NCBI RefSeq assembly: GCF_000603945.1
Contig: NZ_AXCW01000020.1
Location: forward strand, 1 to 36,676
Source: Actinotalea ferrariae CF5-4
GTDB taxonomy: Bacteria > Actinomycetota > Actinomycetes > Actinomycetales > Cellulomonadaceae
Direction: 5' to 3'
Length of the DNA stretch: 36,676 nt
A model generated the notes under the pieces. It did not search any database. It worked only from the letters and a program-made list of their open reading frames with translations, and was not told the origin of the DNA. Below are positions 7,997-15,417 of this stretch, piece by piece (position 1 is the first letter of the stretch; every line of letters begins with the position of its first letter). The position numbers and the translations under genes were made by a program.

Positions 7997-9409
7997 GTGA
8001 CCACCGAGCACCCCCCGCAGACCTCCTCGTCCCCCCACGGCCCGTCCACGGAGGACCTCCGTCGCCGCGTCGCCGCCGCCTTCCCCGCGCTGCGGGCCGA
8101 CCTGGAGGCGCTGGTGCGGATCCCCAGCGTGTCCGCGCCCGCGTTCGACCAGGACCACGTGTCGGCGAGCGCCGTCGCGGTCGCGGACCTGCTGCGGGCC
8201 GCCGGCATGCCGGACGTGCAGGTGCTCACCGCCACGCGACCCGACGGCGTGGTGAGCCGTCCCGCCGTCGTCGCCCGGCGTCCGGCGCCCGAGGGCGCCC
8301 CGACGGTCCTGCTGTACGCGCACCACGACGTCCAGCCGCCGGGCAAGGACGAGGACTGGCAGTCCCCGCCGTTCGAGCCGACCGAGCGCGACGGTCGGCT
8401 CTACGGCCGGGGTGCCGCCGACGACAAGGCGGGTGTGGTCGCCCACCTGGGCGCGCTGCGCGTCCTGGCCGACGAGCTGGCGGTCGGCGTCACGGTCTTC
8501 GTCGAGGGGGAGGAGGAGATCGGCTCACCGGTCTTCGTCGACTTCCTGACCGCGCACCGCGACCTCCTCGCGGCCGACGTCATCGTCGTGGCGGACTCGA
8601 CGAACTGGAAGGTGGGGGTGCCCGCCCTGACGACGAGCCTGCGGGGCCTCGTCGACTGCGAGGTCGAGGTGGCCGTGCTCGACCACGCCGTCCACTCGGG
8701 CATGTACGGCGGCCCGGTCCTGGACGCGCCGACCCTGCTGGCCCGCCTCATCGCCACGCTGCACGACGACGCGGGCGAGGTCGCCGTCGCGGGTCTGCTC
8801 CGCGCGGACGAGCCGGCCGTCGACATGCCGGAGGAGGCGTTCCGTGCGGACGCCTCCGTCCTGGAGGGCGTGCGGCTCGCGGGATCGGGCACCCTCACCG
8901 GGCGCATGTGGACCAAGCCCGCCCTGTCGGTCATCGGGATCGACGCGACCCCGGTCGCGCAGGCGTCCAACACGATCGCGCCCCGGGCGCGCGCCAAGCT
9001 GTCGCTGCGCATCCCCCCGGGTCAGGAGCCGGCCGCGGCCGCGGCGGCGCTGCGCTCCCACCTCGAGGGCCACGCACCCTTCGGGGCGCACGTCACCGTG
9101 ACCGACGGCGAGCTGGGCAAGGCGTTCCGGGCGCCGGTCGACTCGGCCGCGATGCGGACCGCACGGCAGGCGTTCGCCGACGCCTGGGGCGTCGAGCCCG
9201 TCGACATCGGGGTGGGCGGCTCCATCCCGTTCATCGCCGACCTCCTCGAGGTCTTCCCCGAGGCGGCGATCCTGGTCACCGGGGTCGAGGACCCCGACAG
9301 CCGGGCCCACGGCCCGGACGAGTCGGTGCACCTGGCCGAGCTGCAGAACGTCGTCCTCGCGGAGACCCTCCTGCTGGCCAGGCTCGGAGCGCCCGGCGCC
9401 CTCGGCTGA
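7997..9409 (+). CDS. M20 family dipeptidase / metallopeptidase
   Basis: A 470-aa di-zinc hydrolase that probably cleaves dipeptides or acylated amino acids in the cytosol. Metal and catalytic motifs appear in order: [12 protein letters not shown] (first metal His and Asp), [10 protein letters not shown] (bridging Asp), [11 protein letters not shown] (catalytic Glu pair) and VVADSTNW (metal Asp). The [10 protein letters not shown] loop of the dimerisation lid contains the substrate-contact His, and GPDESVH near the C-terminus supplies the last metal His. The GTG at 7997 is chosen for its leaderless box; the frame upstream overlaps the DUF3043 gene. The exact substrate cannot be told from sequence. 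Confidence 0.92.
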   Translation: MTTEHPPQTSSSPHGPSTEDLRRRVAAAFPALRADLEALVRIPSVSAPAFDQDHVSASAVAVADLLRAAGMPDVQVLTATRPDGVVSRPAVVARRPAPEGAPTVLLYAHHDVQPPGKDEDWQSPPFEPTERDGRLYGRGAADDKAGVVAHLGALRVLADELAVGVTVFVEGEEEIGSPVFVDFLTAHRDLLAADVIVVADSTNWKVGVPALTTSLRGLVDCEVEVAVLDHAVHSGMYGGPVLDAPTLLARLIATLHDDAGEVAVAGLLRADEPAVDMPEEAFRADASVLEGVRLAGSGTLTGRMWTKPALSVIGIDATPVAQASNTIAPRARAKLSLRIPPGQEPAAAAAALRSHLEGHAPFGAHVTVTDGELGKAFRAPVDSAAMRTARQAFADAWGVEPVDIGVGGSIPFIADLLEVFPEAAILVTGVEDPDSRAHGPDESVHLAELQNVVLAETLLLARLGAPGALG

Positions 9410-9415
9410 CCGCGC

Positions 9416-9967
9416 CTAGCGGGCGACGTCGCCCTCCGCCGGGCTGCGGTGGGCGACGTCGAGCGCGGCGGCCCACGCGGCGACGTCGTCGGGCAGGTCC
9501 GGGCTGGTCGGGTCCGCGCCGAGGAGCACCGCGACGTCCGGGGCGGGCACGCGGAACCCGGACCGGCCGAGGAAGCGGCCGGCGACCAGGCCGCGGGCGC
9601 AGAGCTCGCCGCGCCGGCGGAAGACCTGCTCCAGGTAGACGACGCGGAGGTCCCAGCCCAGGACGCGGCTCGTGATCTCCACCGGCTCGCCGAGCCGCAG
9701 CGACCGCCGGTACGTCATCGCCGACGAGGCGACGACCGGGTACCAGCCCTCCCGCCGCAGCAGGGGGAACGCGCCCAGGTCCGCGAGGAGGTTGCTCCGG
9801 GCGATGTCCATCATCTGCAGGTACACGCCGTTGTTCACGTGCAGGTAGAAGTCCAGGTCGGCCGGCCGGACCCGGGTGCGCGTCACCGACGGCTCGAGGA
9901 TCGTCCGGCCGGGGACGGCGCGACGCGGGAAGGTGGACGCCAGGGTCAGCTGGATCTGTCGGCTCAC
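9416..9967 (-). CDS. Acyl-CoA thioesterase-like (hot-dog fold) protein
   Basis: A 183-aa protein resembling the 4-hydroxybenzoyl-CoA-thioesterase-like / FcbC-type hot-dog group. The typical block is RVRPADLDFYLHVNNGVYLQ (an acidic residue, then HVNNxxYL at the active-site helix), followed by strands TYRRSLRLGEPVEITSRVLG and VYLEQVFRRRGELCARGLV. It probably hydrolyses or binds an acyl-CoA; the substrate is unknown. The GTG at 9967 follows TAACGT by 7 bases. It is convergent with the M20 gene, with only six bases between their stop codons. Confidence 0.85.
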   Translation of the reverse strand: MSRQIQLTLASTFPRRAVPGRTILEPSVTRTRVRPADLDFYLHVNNGVYLQMMDIARSNLLADLGAFPLLRREGWYPVVASSAMTYRRSLRLGEPVEITSRVLGWDLRVVYLEQVFRRRGELCARGLVAGRFLGRSGFRVPAPDVAVLLGADPTSPDLPDDVAAWAAALDVAHRSPAEGDVAR

Positions 9968-9974
9968 CGCCGCG

Positions 9975-9980
9975 ACGTTA
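9975..9980 (-). promoter_or_regulatory. Leaderless-type -10 (TAACGT) for the thioesterase-like gene
   Basis: On the minus strand, TAACGT is followed by a 7-base spacer and the GTG at 9967. Confidence 0.6.
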
Positions 9981-9990
9981 CCGGTCCGGC

Positions 9991-10590
9991 TCAGACGGGC
10001 GGTTCCGGGTCGTACTGGAGCGCGCGCCGGACCTGGCGGGCCGTGGCCACGGAGTCGAGCCGCGCGACGAGGTGGAGCGCCATGTCGATCCCGGCGCTCA
10101 CCCCGGCCGAGGTCACCACGTCGCCGTCGTCGACGAACCGGGCCTCGCTGTCGAGCAGGACGCTCGGGTCGATCAGGGCGATGTCGTCGAAGGCGTCCCA
10201 GGACGTCGTCGCGGGGCGGCCCGCGAGCAGACCCGCGGCGGCGAGCACTCGCGCGCCCGTGCAGACGCTCGTGACGAGGGGCGTGGTGGCGCGCAGCCGG
10301 CGGAGCCAGGCGAGGTGGCCCGCGTCCGCCGCCAGGGCACGCGTCCCCTCGCCACCTGGGTGGACGAGGACGTGGAGCTGCCCGACGTCGTCCGCGCCGT
10401 GGTCGGGGACGATCCGCAGGCCCTTGGCGCAGCGGACCCCGTTGCCGTCGGGGGAGAACGTCACCACCGAGGGGCGCAGCGCGGAGATCTCGGCCCACGT
10501 GGCGAGGACCTCGTAGGGTCCCGCCACGTCGAGCTCCTCCGCGCCGTCGAACACCAGGACCCCCACGCGCAGCGGCTGACCGGTCACCAC
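9991..10590 (-). CDS. DJ-1/PfpI family protein
   Basis: A 199-aa protein with the class I glutamine-amidotransferase-like fold of the DJ-1/PfpI family, matching the sensor domain of GATase1-type AraC regulators but without the helix-turn-helix. Seen in order are VGVLVFDGAEELDVAGPYEV, the oxyanion strand LHVLVHPGGEGTRAL, and the nucleophile elbow TSVCTGARVLAAAGLL with the reactive cysteine. ATTSWDAFDD and VTSAGVSAGIDMAL follow. It starts GTG-GTG at 10590/10587 with a GGAGGTGG-like ribosome site. It lies 63 bases downstream of nadA in the same direction, so co-transcription is plausible. It may be a hydratase-like or redox protein; the function is not known. Confidence 0.85.
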   Translation of the reverse strand: MVTGQPLRVGVLVFDGAEELDVAGPYEVLATWAEISALRPSVVTFSPDGNGVRCAKGLRIVPDHGADDVGQLHVLVHPGGEGTRALAADAGHLAWLRRLRATTPLVTSVCTGARVLAAAGLLAGRPATTSWDAFDDIALIDPSVLLDSEARFVDDGDVVTSAGVSAGIDMALHLVARLDSVATARQVRRALQYDPEPPV

Positions 10591-10653
10591 GGGACCACCT
10601 CCGTCCGTCCGTCCCCCGGCGGCGGCTGCGTCGTCGGGTCCTCCGCCCGGTGC

Positions 10654-11889
10654 CTAGAGCCCCGGGAGTGCGAGCATCTGGTCCAGGGCAACCCGGGCCC
10701 AGTGGGCGTCGTCGGCGTCGACGACGACGCGGTTGACCGTGCGGCCCTGGACGAGCGACTCGAGGGTCCACACCAGGTGCGGCAGGTCGATGCGGTTCAT
10801 CGTCGAGCAGAAGCAGACCGTCGAGTCGAGGTAGTGCACGTCCAGCTCGGGGTGCGTCCGGGCGAGGCGGCGCACCAGGTTGAGCTCGGTGCCGATCGCC
10901 CACGACGACCCCGGCGCCGCGGCGTCCAGCGCTCTGATGATGTACTCGGTCGACCCGACCATGTCGGCGGCGGTGACCACCTCGTGCGTGCACTCCGGGT
11001 GGACGAGCACCGTGACGCCGGGGACCCGTTCGCGCACCTCGGCCACGTTGCGGGCGGAGAAGCGGCCGTGCACCGAGCAGTGCCCGCGCCACAGGACCAT
11101 CCGCGCGGCCTCGAGCTCGTGCGGTGCGAGGCCACCGCCGGGCCGCCGCGGGTCGTACACGACGCAGTCCTCGGGCCGCAGGCCGAGCTGCAGCACCGCG
11201 GTGTTCCGGCCGAGGTGCTGGTCGGGCATGAAGAGGACCTTGCCGTCGCCGTCCTCGCCCCCCACCTGGTCGAACGCCCACCGCAGGGCGACCTGCGCGT
11301 TCGACGACGTGCAGACCGTGCCGCCGTGGCGCCCCGTGAAGGCCTTGATCGCGGCGGAGGAGTTCATGTAGGTGACGGGCACGGTCCGCTCGGCGACGCC
11401 CGCGTCGGAGAGAACCGCCCAGGCCTCCTCGACCTGGTCGATCGCCGCCATGTCCGCCATCGAGCAGCCGGCCGCCAGGTCCGGCAGCACGACCTTCTGG
11501 TCCGGGGCGGTGAGGATGTCGGCCGACTCCGCCATGAAGTGCACGCCGCAGAAGACGACGTGCTCCGCGGCGGGACGCGCGGCCGCCTCGCGCGCGAGCT
11601 TGAACGAGTCCCCGGTGACGTCGGCGAACTGGATGACCTCGTCGCGCTGGTAGTGGTGGCCGAGGACGAAGGCGCTGTCCCCGAGGGCCGCGCGCGCCGC
11701 CCGGGCCCGCTCGGCGAGGTCCGGGTCGCTCGGCGCGGGAAGGGCGCCCGGGCACTCCACGCCCCGCTCGGAGGCGAGGTCCCGGCCCTGCCCGAGCAGC
11801 AGGAGCGCGGACGGTGCCGGCTCCTCGAACCCCCCGGTCGTCGGGGTGGTGCTGGTCGCGGCGCCCGAGGCGCTGGTCGCGGTGCTCAC
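10654..11889 (-). CDS. nadA: Quinolinate synthase A
   Basis: A 411-aa [4Fe-4S] enzyme that condenses iminoaspartate with dihydroxyacetone phosphate to quinolinate in NAD synthesis. It shows LGHHYQRDEVIQFAD, FCGVHFMAESADIL with the first cluster cysteine (C114), GCSMADM, NSSAAIKAF, HPECTHEVV with the next cluster cysteine, and CFCSTMNRIDLPHL with the last. The N-terminal 45 residues are Ser/Thr/Ala-rich and poorly conserved. The start is a GTG at 11889; no clear ribosome site or leaderless box is seen, so the start is the least certain part. nadB and nadC are not adjacent. The neighbours include the Fe-S carrier gene erpA. Confidence 0.95.
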   Translation of the reverse strand: MSTATSASGAATSTTPTTGGFEEPAPSALLLLGQGRDLASERGVECPGALPAPSDPDLAERARAARAALGDSAFVLGHHYQRDEVIQFADVTGDSFKLAREAAARPAAEHVVFCGVHFMAESADILTAPDQKVVLPDLAAGCSMADMAAIDQVEEAWAVLSDAGVAERTVPVTYMNSSAAIKAFTGRHGGTVCTSSNAQVALRWAFDQVGGEDGDGKVLFMPDQHLGRNTAVLQLGLRPEDCVVYDPRRPGGGLAPHELEAARMVLWRGHCSVHGRFSARNVAEVRERVPGVTVLVHPECTHEVVTAADMVGSTEYIIRALDAAAPGSSWAIGTELNLVRRLARTHPELDVHYLDSTVCFCSTMNRIDLPHLVWTLESLVQGRTVNRVVVDADDAHWARVALDQMLALPGL

Positions 11890-11954
11890 GGTGGGAAGTC
11901 TTCCACAGGCGTCCCGCGGGTGGTGGGGACGACGACGGGCCGCGCGGGGTGCGG

Positions 11955-11960
11955 CACGAT
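11955..11960 (+). promoter_or_regulatory. Leaderless-type -10 (CACGAT) for the glycerate-kinase-like gene
   Basis: CACGAT is followed by a 6-base spacer and the GTG at 11967. It shares the A and T at positions 2 and 6 of the TANNNT box. It is divergent from nadA, 77 bases between start codons. Confidence 0.5.
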
Positions 11961-11966
11961 GACGGG

Positions 11967-13151
11967 GTGCGCATCCTCGTGGCCCCGGACCGCTTCGCCG
12001 GCCTGACGTCCGTGCAGGCGGCGGACGTGATGGCGGCCGGCTGGGCGACGGGCGCCCCGCACGACGTGCTGACCCGACTGCCCCTCTCCGACGGCGGGCC
12101 CGGGTTCCTCGAGGTCGTGCGGGCCGCCTGCGACGGCGAGCTCGTGCCGGTCACCGTCGAGGGCCCCGCGCAGGTGGCCACGCCCGTCCCCGTGCTCCTC
12201 GTCGAGGACACGACCGGGGTGACCGCGTACGTCGAGGCGGCGCTCGTGCTCGGCCCGCACCTGCTCGCGCCTGCGGACGCACCCGACCCCGGCGCGACGG
12301 GCTCCGCGGCACTGGGCCGCCTCCTGCGCGTCGTCCGGGACAGGGGAGCCCGGCGCGTGGTCGTGGCGGTGGGTGGCGCCGCGACGCACGACGCCGGGGC
12401 GGGGTTGCTGGCGGGGCTCGGCCTGCCGTCCGGGGCACTGGAGCGCGGAGGCTCGTCGCTCGCGGACCTCTCGCGCGGGGACCTGGAGGGCCTAGCGGAG
12501 CTGCGCCGGGAGTGGGCGGAGGTCGACCTCGTCGCGGCGGTGGACACCGACGTCCAGCTGCTCGGCCTGCACGGTGCCAGCGCCGGGCTGTCCTCGGCCA
12601 GGACGGTGACCGCGGAGCGGGCGCAGGCACTGGAGGGTGCTCTGAGCGCCTTCGCCCACCTCGTCGGCGACGTCGTGGCCCAGGACACGGTCCGCCGGGA
12701 CCTCCTGCTTCCGCGCGGGGACGGGCGCGAGCACACCCGGCGCCTCACCCAGCTGCCCGGTGCGGGCGCAGGTGGCGGCCTGGGGTTCGCGCTGGCCGTC
12801 CTCGGGGGGCGGCTGCGGGCCGGTGCGCAGGTCACGGCGGAGGTGGTCGGTCTGGCTCGACGGGTGGCGGACGCGGACCTCGTGCTGACGGGGGAGCAGG
12901 AGCTCGACGGGCACTCCCTGCACGACGGCGTGGTCGCGGTGGTGGCTGCCGAGGCCCTGCGCACCGCGGTGCCGGTCGTCGCCGTCGCCGGACAGGTGCA
13001 CGCCGGGCGCCGGGAGTGGGGCGCAGCGGGCCTGGCGGGGGTCTACGCGGTCCACGAGCGCCCGGGCTCGGCGCCGCGGGGACAGGACGGGGACCTCGCG
13101 GCGGCGCTGGGCGACCGGGTGGCGCGCGTGGCCCGGACCTGGTCGCGCTGA
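11967..13151 (+). CDS. Glycerate-kinase-family protein with altered active-site motifs
   Basis: A 394-aa protein that aligns along its length with GarK/GlxK-type glycerate kinases: VAPDRFAGLTS (residues 5-15), SDGGPG (41-46), GGAATHDAGAG (136-146), PGAGAGGGLG (264-273) and TGEQELDGHSLHDG (308-321). Several residues that are invariant in my memory of GarK are changed: the Lys of APDSYK is Ala11, the Glu of DGGEG is Pro45, the NP and GPQKG blocks are missing, and GEGRID...HGK reads GEQELD...HDG. Glycerate kinase activity is therefore doubtful. Its place upstream of erpA matches, from memory, the M. tuberculosis Rv2205c-Rv2204c pair. The start is the leaderless GTG at 11967. Confidence 0.88.
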   Translation: MRILVAPDRFAGLTSVQAADVMAAGWATGAPHDVLTRLPLSDGGPGFLEVVRAACDGELVPVTVEGPAQVATPVPVLLVEDTTGVTAYVEAALVLGPHLLAPADAPDPGATGSAALGRLLRVVRDRGARRVVVAVGGAATHDAGAGLLAGLGLPSGALERGGSSLADLSRGDLEGLAELRREWAEVDLVAAVDTDVQLLGLHGASAGLSSARTVTAERAQALEGALSAFAHLVGDVVAQDTVRRDLLLPRGDGREHTRRLTQLPGAGAGGGLGFALAVLGGRLRAGAQVTAEVVGLARRVADADLVLTGEQELDGHSLHDGVVAVVAAEALRTAVPVVAVAGQVHAGRREWGAAGLAGVYAVHERPGSAPRGQDGDLAAALGDRVARVARTWSR

Positions 13152-13203
13152 GGTCCCACGCCCGAACGGCCCACCCTCGGCCCAGGTCCCACGCCGGGGG
13201 TCG

Positions 13204-13209
13204 TACCCT
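13204..13209 (+). promoter_or_regulatory. Candidate -10 (TACCCT) for erpA
   Basis: TACCCT lies 70 bases upstream of the erpA ATG, in the 128-base gap after the kinase-like gene. It would give a leader of about 60 bases containing the GGAG ribosome site. Confidence 0.45.
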
Positions 13210-13279
13210 GGACGGGAACACGGGCGGGCCGGTCGTGCGTTGGCACGGAGGACAGCCCCCGAGATGCTGCGGAGACACG

Positions 13280-13630
13280 ATGAGCGAGACCACCCAGACG
13301 TCGACCCACGGCGTGATCCTGACCGATGTCGCCGCCGGCAAGGTGCGCACCCTGCTGGAGCAGGAGGGCCGCGACGACCTGCGGCTCCGCGTGGCGGTGC
13401 AGCCCGGCGGGTGCTCCGGCCTGATCTACCAGCTGTACTTCGACGAGCGCCTGCTCGACGGCGACGTGACGAAGGACTACGACGGCGTCGAGGTCGTCGT
13501 CGACCGGATGAGCGTCCCCTACCTCGAGGGCGCGACGATCGACTTCGCGGACACGATCGAGAAGCAGGGCTTCACGATCGACAACCCCAACGCGGGCTCG
13601 TCCTGCGCGTGCGGCGGCTCGTTCGCCTGA
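13280..13630 (+). CDS. erpA: A-type iron-sulfur cluster insertion protein
   Basis: A 116-aa A-type carrier that receives Fe-S clusters from the SUF scaffold and passes them to apo-enzymes. The three cluster cysteines of the family are present: the first in PGGCSGLIYQL and the last two in SSCACGGSF (CxC). The core GVILTDVAAGKVRTLLEQEG and the strand VEVVVDRMSVPYLEGATIDF are typical. Length is normal. The ATG at 13280 has GGAG upstream. Fe-S clients encoded in this window include NadA, QcrA and probably the DEDDh/UvrC-like protein. A perfect hairpin follows the stop. Confidence 0.95.
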   Translation: MSETTQTSTHGVILTDVAAGKVRTLLEQEGRDDLRLRVAVQPGGCSGLIYQLYFDERLLDGDVTKDYDGVEVVVDRMSVPYLEGATIDFADTIEKQGFTIDNPNAGSSCACGGSFA

Positions 13631-13645
13631 GCGCCGACGCACCTC

Positions 13646-14023
13646 TCAGGACGGGCCGGCACCTGCGGGTGCCGGCCCGTCCTGCGTCCCGAGGAGGACG
13701 CTGGTCCGGCCCGGCCCGGGGGGTGCAGCCTCGCCCGGCTCGTCGGCCTCGACGCGGTGTCCGCGCATGCGGGCCCACGCGGGGATGTCGTGCGCGGCCG
13801 CCGGGTCGGTCCACAGCACCGTGACGCGCGTCCCGGGCCCGAGCCCGCGCGCCACCGCCGCGAGCCGGATCACCGGCAGCGGGCAGGCGAGCCCCCGCGC
13901 GTCGACGACGACGCCCGCGCCCGGGTGGCCCGCTGCGCCCGTCCCGGCCGTCCCGCCGTCGTCCGGCCCGCCGCCGGTCACCGGCCTGCTCCTGGCGTCC
14001 ACGCCGTCACAGCCCAGCCGCAC
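13646..14023 (-). CDS. TusA-family sulfurtransferase-like protein
   Basis: A TusA (SirA) domain protein, up to 125 aa. The domain starts about residue 38 with VVVDARGLACPLPVIRLAAV, which contains the CPxP motif and its persulfide-carrying cysteine. It continues with VTVLWTDPAAAHDIPAWARM and HRVEADE, both normal for TusA. The N-terminal stretch is Gly/Asp-rich and may not be translated; GTGs at 14002 and 13981 are alternative starts. The ATG at 14023 overlaps the end of the upstream aminotransferase gene by 17 bases, so the two are coupled. From memory, some actinobacteria carry these two domains fused. Sulfur relay is inferred. Confidence 0.87.
   Translation of the reverse strand: MRLGCDGVDARSRPVTGGGPDDGGTAGTGAAGHPGAGVVVDARGLACPLPVIRLAAVARGLGPGTRVTVLWTDPAAAHDIPAWARMRGHRVEADEPGEAAPPGPGRTSVLLGTQDGPAPAGAGPS
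13648..13683. terminator. Perfect 16-bp hairpin between erpA and tusA-like gene
   Basis: AGGACGGGCCGGCACC, loop TGCG, then the exact reverse complement. It begins 18 bases after the erpA stop codon. On the minus strand the hairpin is made by the last codons and stop of the TusA-like gene. There is no U-tract. It is a probable terminator for erpA and possibly for both directions. Confidence 0.75.
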
Positions 14024-15146
14024 CGGCGAGCCCGCGCACGTGGGCCACCGCCCCCGGGAGGACGTCGCAGAACCGCTCCACGTCGTCGGCCGTCGTCCGG
14101 TGGTGCACGGCGACCCGGACGTTCCCGTGGGTCAGGGCGCCCATCGCGGCGAGGACGTGGCTGGGCTCCTGCGCCGACGACGTGCAGGCCGAGCCCGAGC
14201 CGACGGCGAACCCGCGCCGGTCCAGCTCGCCGAGGAGGGTCTCGCCGTCGACGTACAGGCAGGAGAACGTCACGACGTGCGGCAGCCGCTCGACGGGGTC
14301 ACCGACCACGTCCACGTCCGGTACCTCGGCGGCGACCCGGCGGCGCAGGAGGTCCACGAGGTCGCGCCGACGGCGGTCCGCCTCCTGCTGCTCGCGCAGG
14401 ACGGCCTCGAGGGACACCGCCGCGGCGAAGGCCGCCGCGACGCTCACGCCGCCGGGGGACCACGGGTCCTCGTCCCCGGGCCCCACGGGCGTCGCCCGCG
14501 TGCGGGACCGCACGGCGAGGACGCCGACCCCCGCGATGCCGCCCCAGGCGGTCGGGTCCACCGCGAGGGCGTCCCAGTCCGCCGGCAGCGGCACCTGACC
14601 GGCGCTCGCGCCCGCGTCGACGAGGAGCGGCACGCCTGCCGTCTGCGCCGTGGCGTGCGCCGCCGGGACGGGCTGCAGCGTGCCGACCTCGCCGTTCGCG
14701 TGCTGGAGCGCCGCGACCGCCACACCCGGTGAGCGGACCGCCGCGTCCCACGCCGCGAGGTCCACGCGCGCCAGCGCGTCGACGGGCACGGTCGTCAGGG
14801 CGTCGGGCTCGAGCGAGCGGGCCGCCTCGTGCACCGCGGCGCGCTCGACCGCCGAGGCGACCACACGGTGGCCGGTGCGCCGTCGTGCCCGGGCCAGGCC
14901 GAGGACCCCGGCGTGCAGGGCGGCGGTGTGGGACGCGACGAGGTGCACCTCCTCGGTCCGGCAGCCCAGGGACCCGGCGAGGGACTCCCGGGCGCTCTCG
15001 AGCAGCAACCGCGCGCGCCGGCCCTCCGCATGCAGGCCGCGCGGGTCCGCCCACCCCTCGGCCTCCGCCGCCAGCCAGGCCTGGGTCGCGGCCGGATGAC
15101 GAGGGGCCGGGCCGGCGGCGTCCAGGTACACGCGAGGTCCGTCCAC
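14007..15146 (-). CDS. Class V aminotransferase / cysteine-desulfurase-like protein lacking the PLP lysine
   Basis: A 379-aa protein with the NifS/IscS fold. It keeps the start (VYLDAAGPAPRHPAATQAW), the HANGEVGTLQP loop with its Asn, Asp177 in LLVDAGAS, and the mobile-Cys loop GSGSACTSSAQEPSHVLAAMG with Cys321. The segment that in IscS reads SGHKIYGPKGIGALYV is DPTAWGGIAGVGVLAV here. The Schiff-base Lys is thus Ala200 and its neighbouring His is Thr199. The PLP-stacking His is Arg102 and the PLP Gln is Ala180. Normal PLP chemistry looks impossible, although the frame is intact and codon bias is normal. The GTG start lies 6 bases after TAGGGT. It is coupled to the TusA-like gene. Confidence 0.88.
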   Translation of the reverse strand: MDGPRVYLDAAGPAPRHPAATQAWLAAEAEGWADPRGLHAEGRRARLLLESARESLAGSLGCRTEEVHLVASHTAALHAGVLGLARARRRTGHRVVASAVERAAVHEAARSLEPDALTTVPVDALARVDLAAWDAAVRSPGVAVAALQHANGEVGTLQPVPAAHATAQTAGVPLLVDAGASAGQVPLPADWDALAVDPTAWGGIAGVGVLAVRSRTRATPVGPGDEDPWSPGGVSVAAAFAAAVSLEAVLREQQEADRRRRDLVDLLRRRVAAEVPDVDVVGDPVERLPHVVTFSCLYVDGETLLGELDRRGFAVGSGSACTSSAQEPSHVLAAMGALTHGNVRVAVHHRTTADDVERFCDVLPGAVAHVRGLAGAAGL

Positions 15147-15152
15147 GAGATC

Positions 15153-15158
15153 ACCCTA
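15153..15158 (-). promoter_or_regulatory. Leaderless-type -10 (TAGGGT) for the desulfurase-like gene
   Basis: On the minus strand, TAGGGT is followed by a 6-base spacer and the GTG at 15146. Confidence 0.6.
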
Positions 15159-15284
15159 GGCGGGCGCAGGGGTGAGGCCGCTGGTCACCGCGGCGGCATC
15201 GCCCCTGAGGTGCGCCTGAGAGGTGTCCGCCGCGACCGACGCGCCAGCCGTCGGGCGCCGGAGGGTTCCGTGCCGCGACCGCGA

Positions 15285-15290
15285 TACGCT
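15285..15290 (+). promoter_or_regulatory. Candidate -10 (TACGCT) for the ctaCDF operon
   Basis: GCGATACGCT lies about 128 bases upstream of the ctaC GTG, giving a leader of about 120 bases. No convincing -35 is seen; TTCCGT lies about 15 bases upstream. Confidence 0.4.
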
Positions 15291-15417
15291 GCCCCCGATG
15301 AGGACGTAGGTCCCGGGTGCGGCTCTGCCGTCCGGAGCCCCGCCACCCCGCGCGGCAGGTCGATGCGGGACCGGGATCCGGGTGTTCGTGCTCGGGACGA
15401 GCGACAGAGAGGCGCGT

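Noticed and set aside
11886-11905. Small palindrome GGAAG-T-CTTCC at the nadA start as a possible operator
   Set aside because: Five base pairs around a single centre base is too short to separate from chance, and I could not match it to a known NAD regulator site.
9968-12964. Upstream part of a 1182-codon minus-strand frame
   Set aside because: It overlaps nadA and the DJ-1-like gene in another frame and is Arg/Gly/Pro repeats. Only 9416-9967 is a real gene.
14007-15146. Calling the desulfurase-like gene a pseudogene
   Set aside because: The frame is intact with normal codon bias, a promoter box, a conserved Cys loop and coupling to the next gene. Only specific active-site residues are changed.
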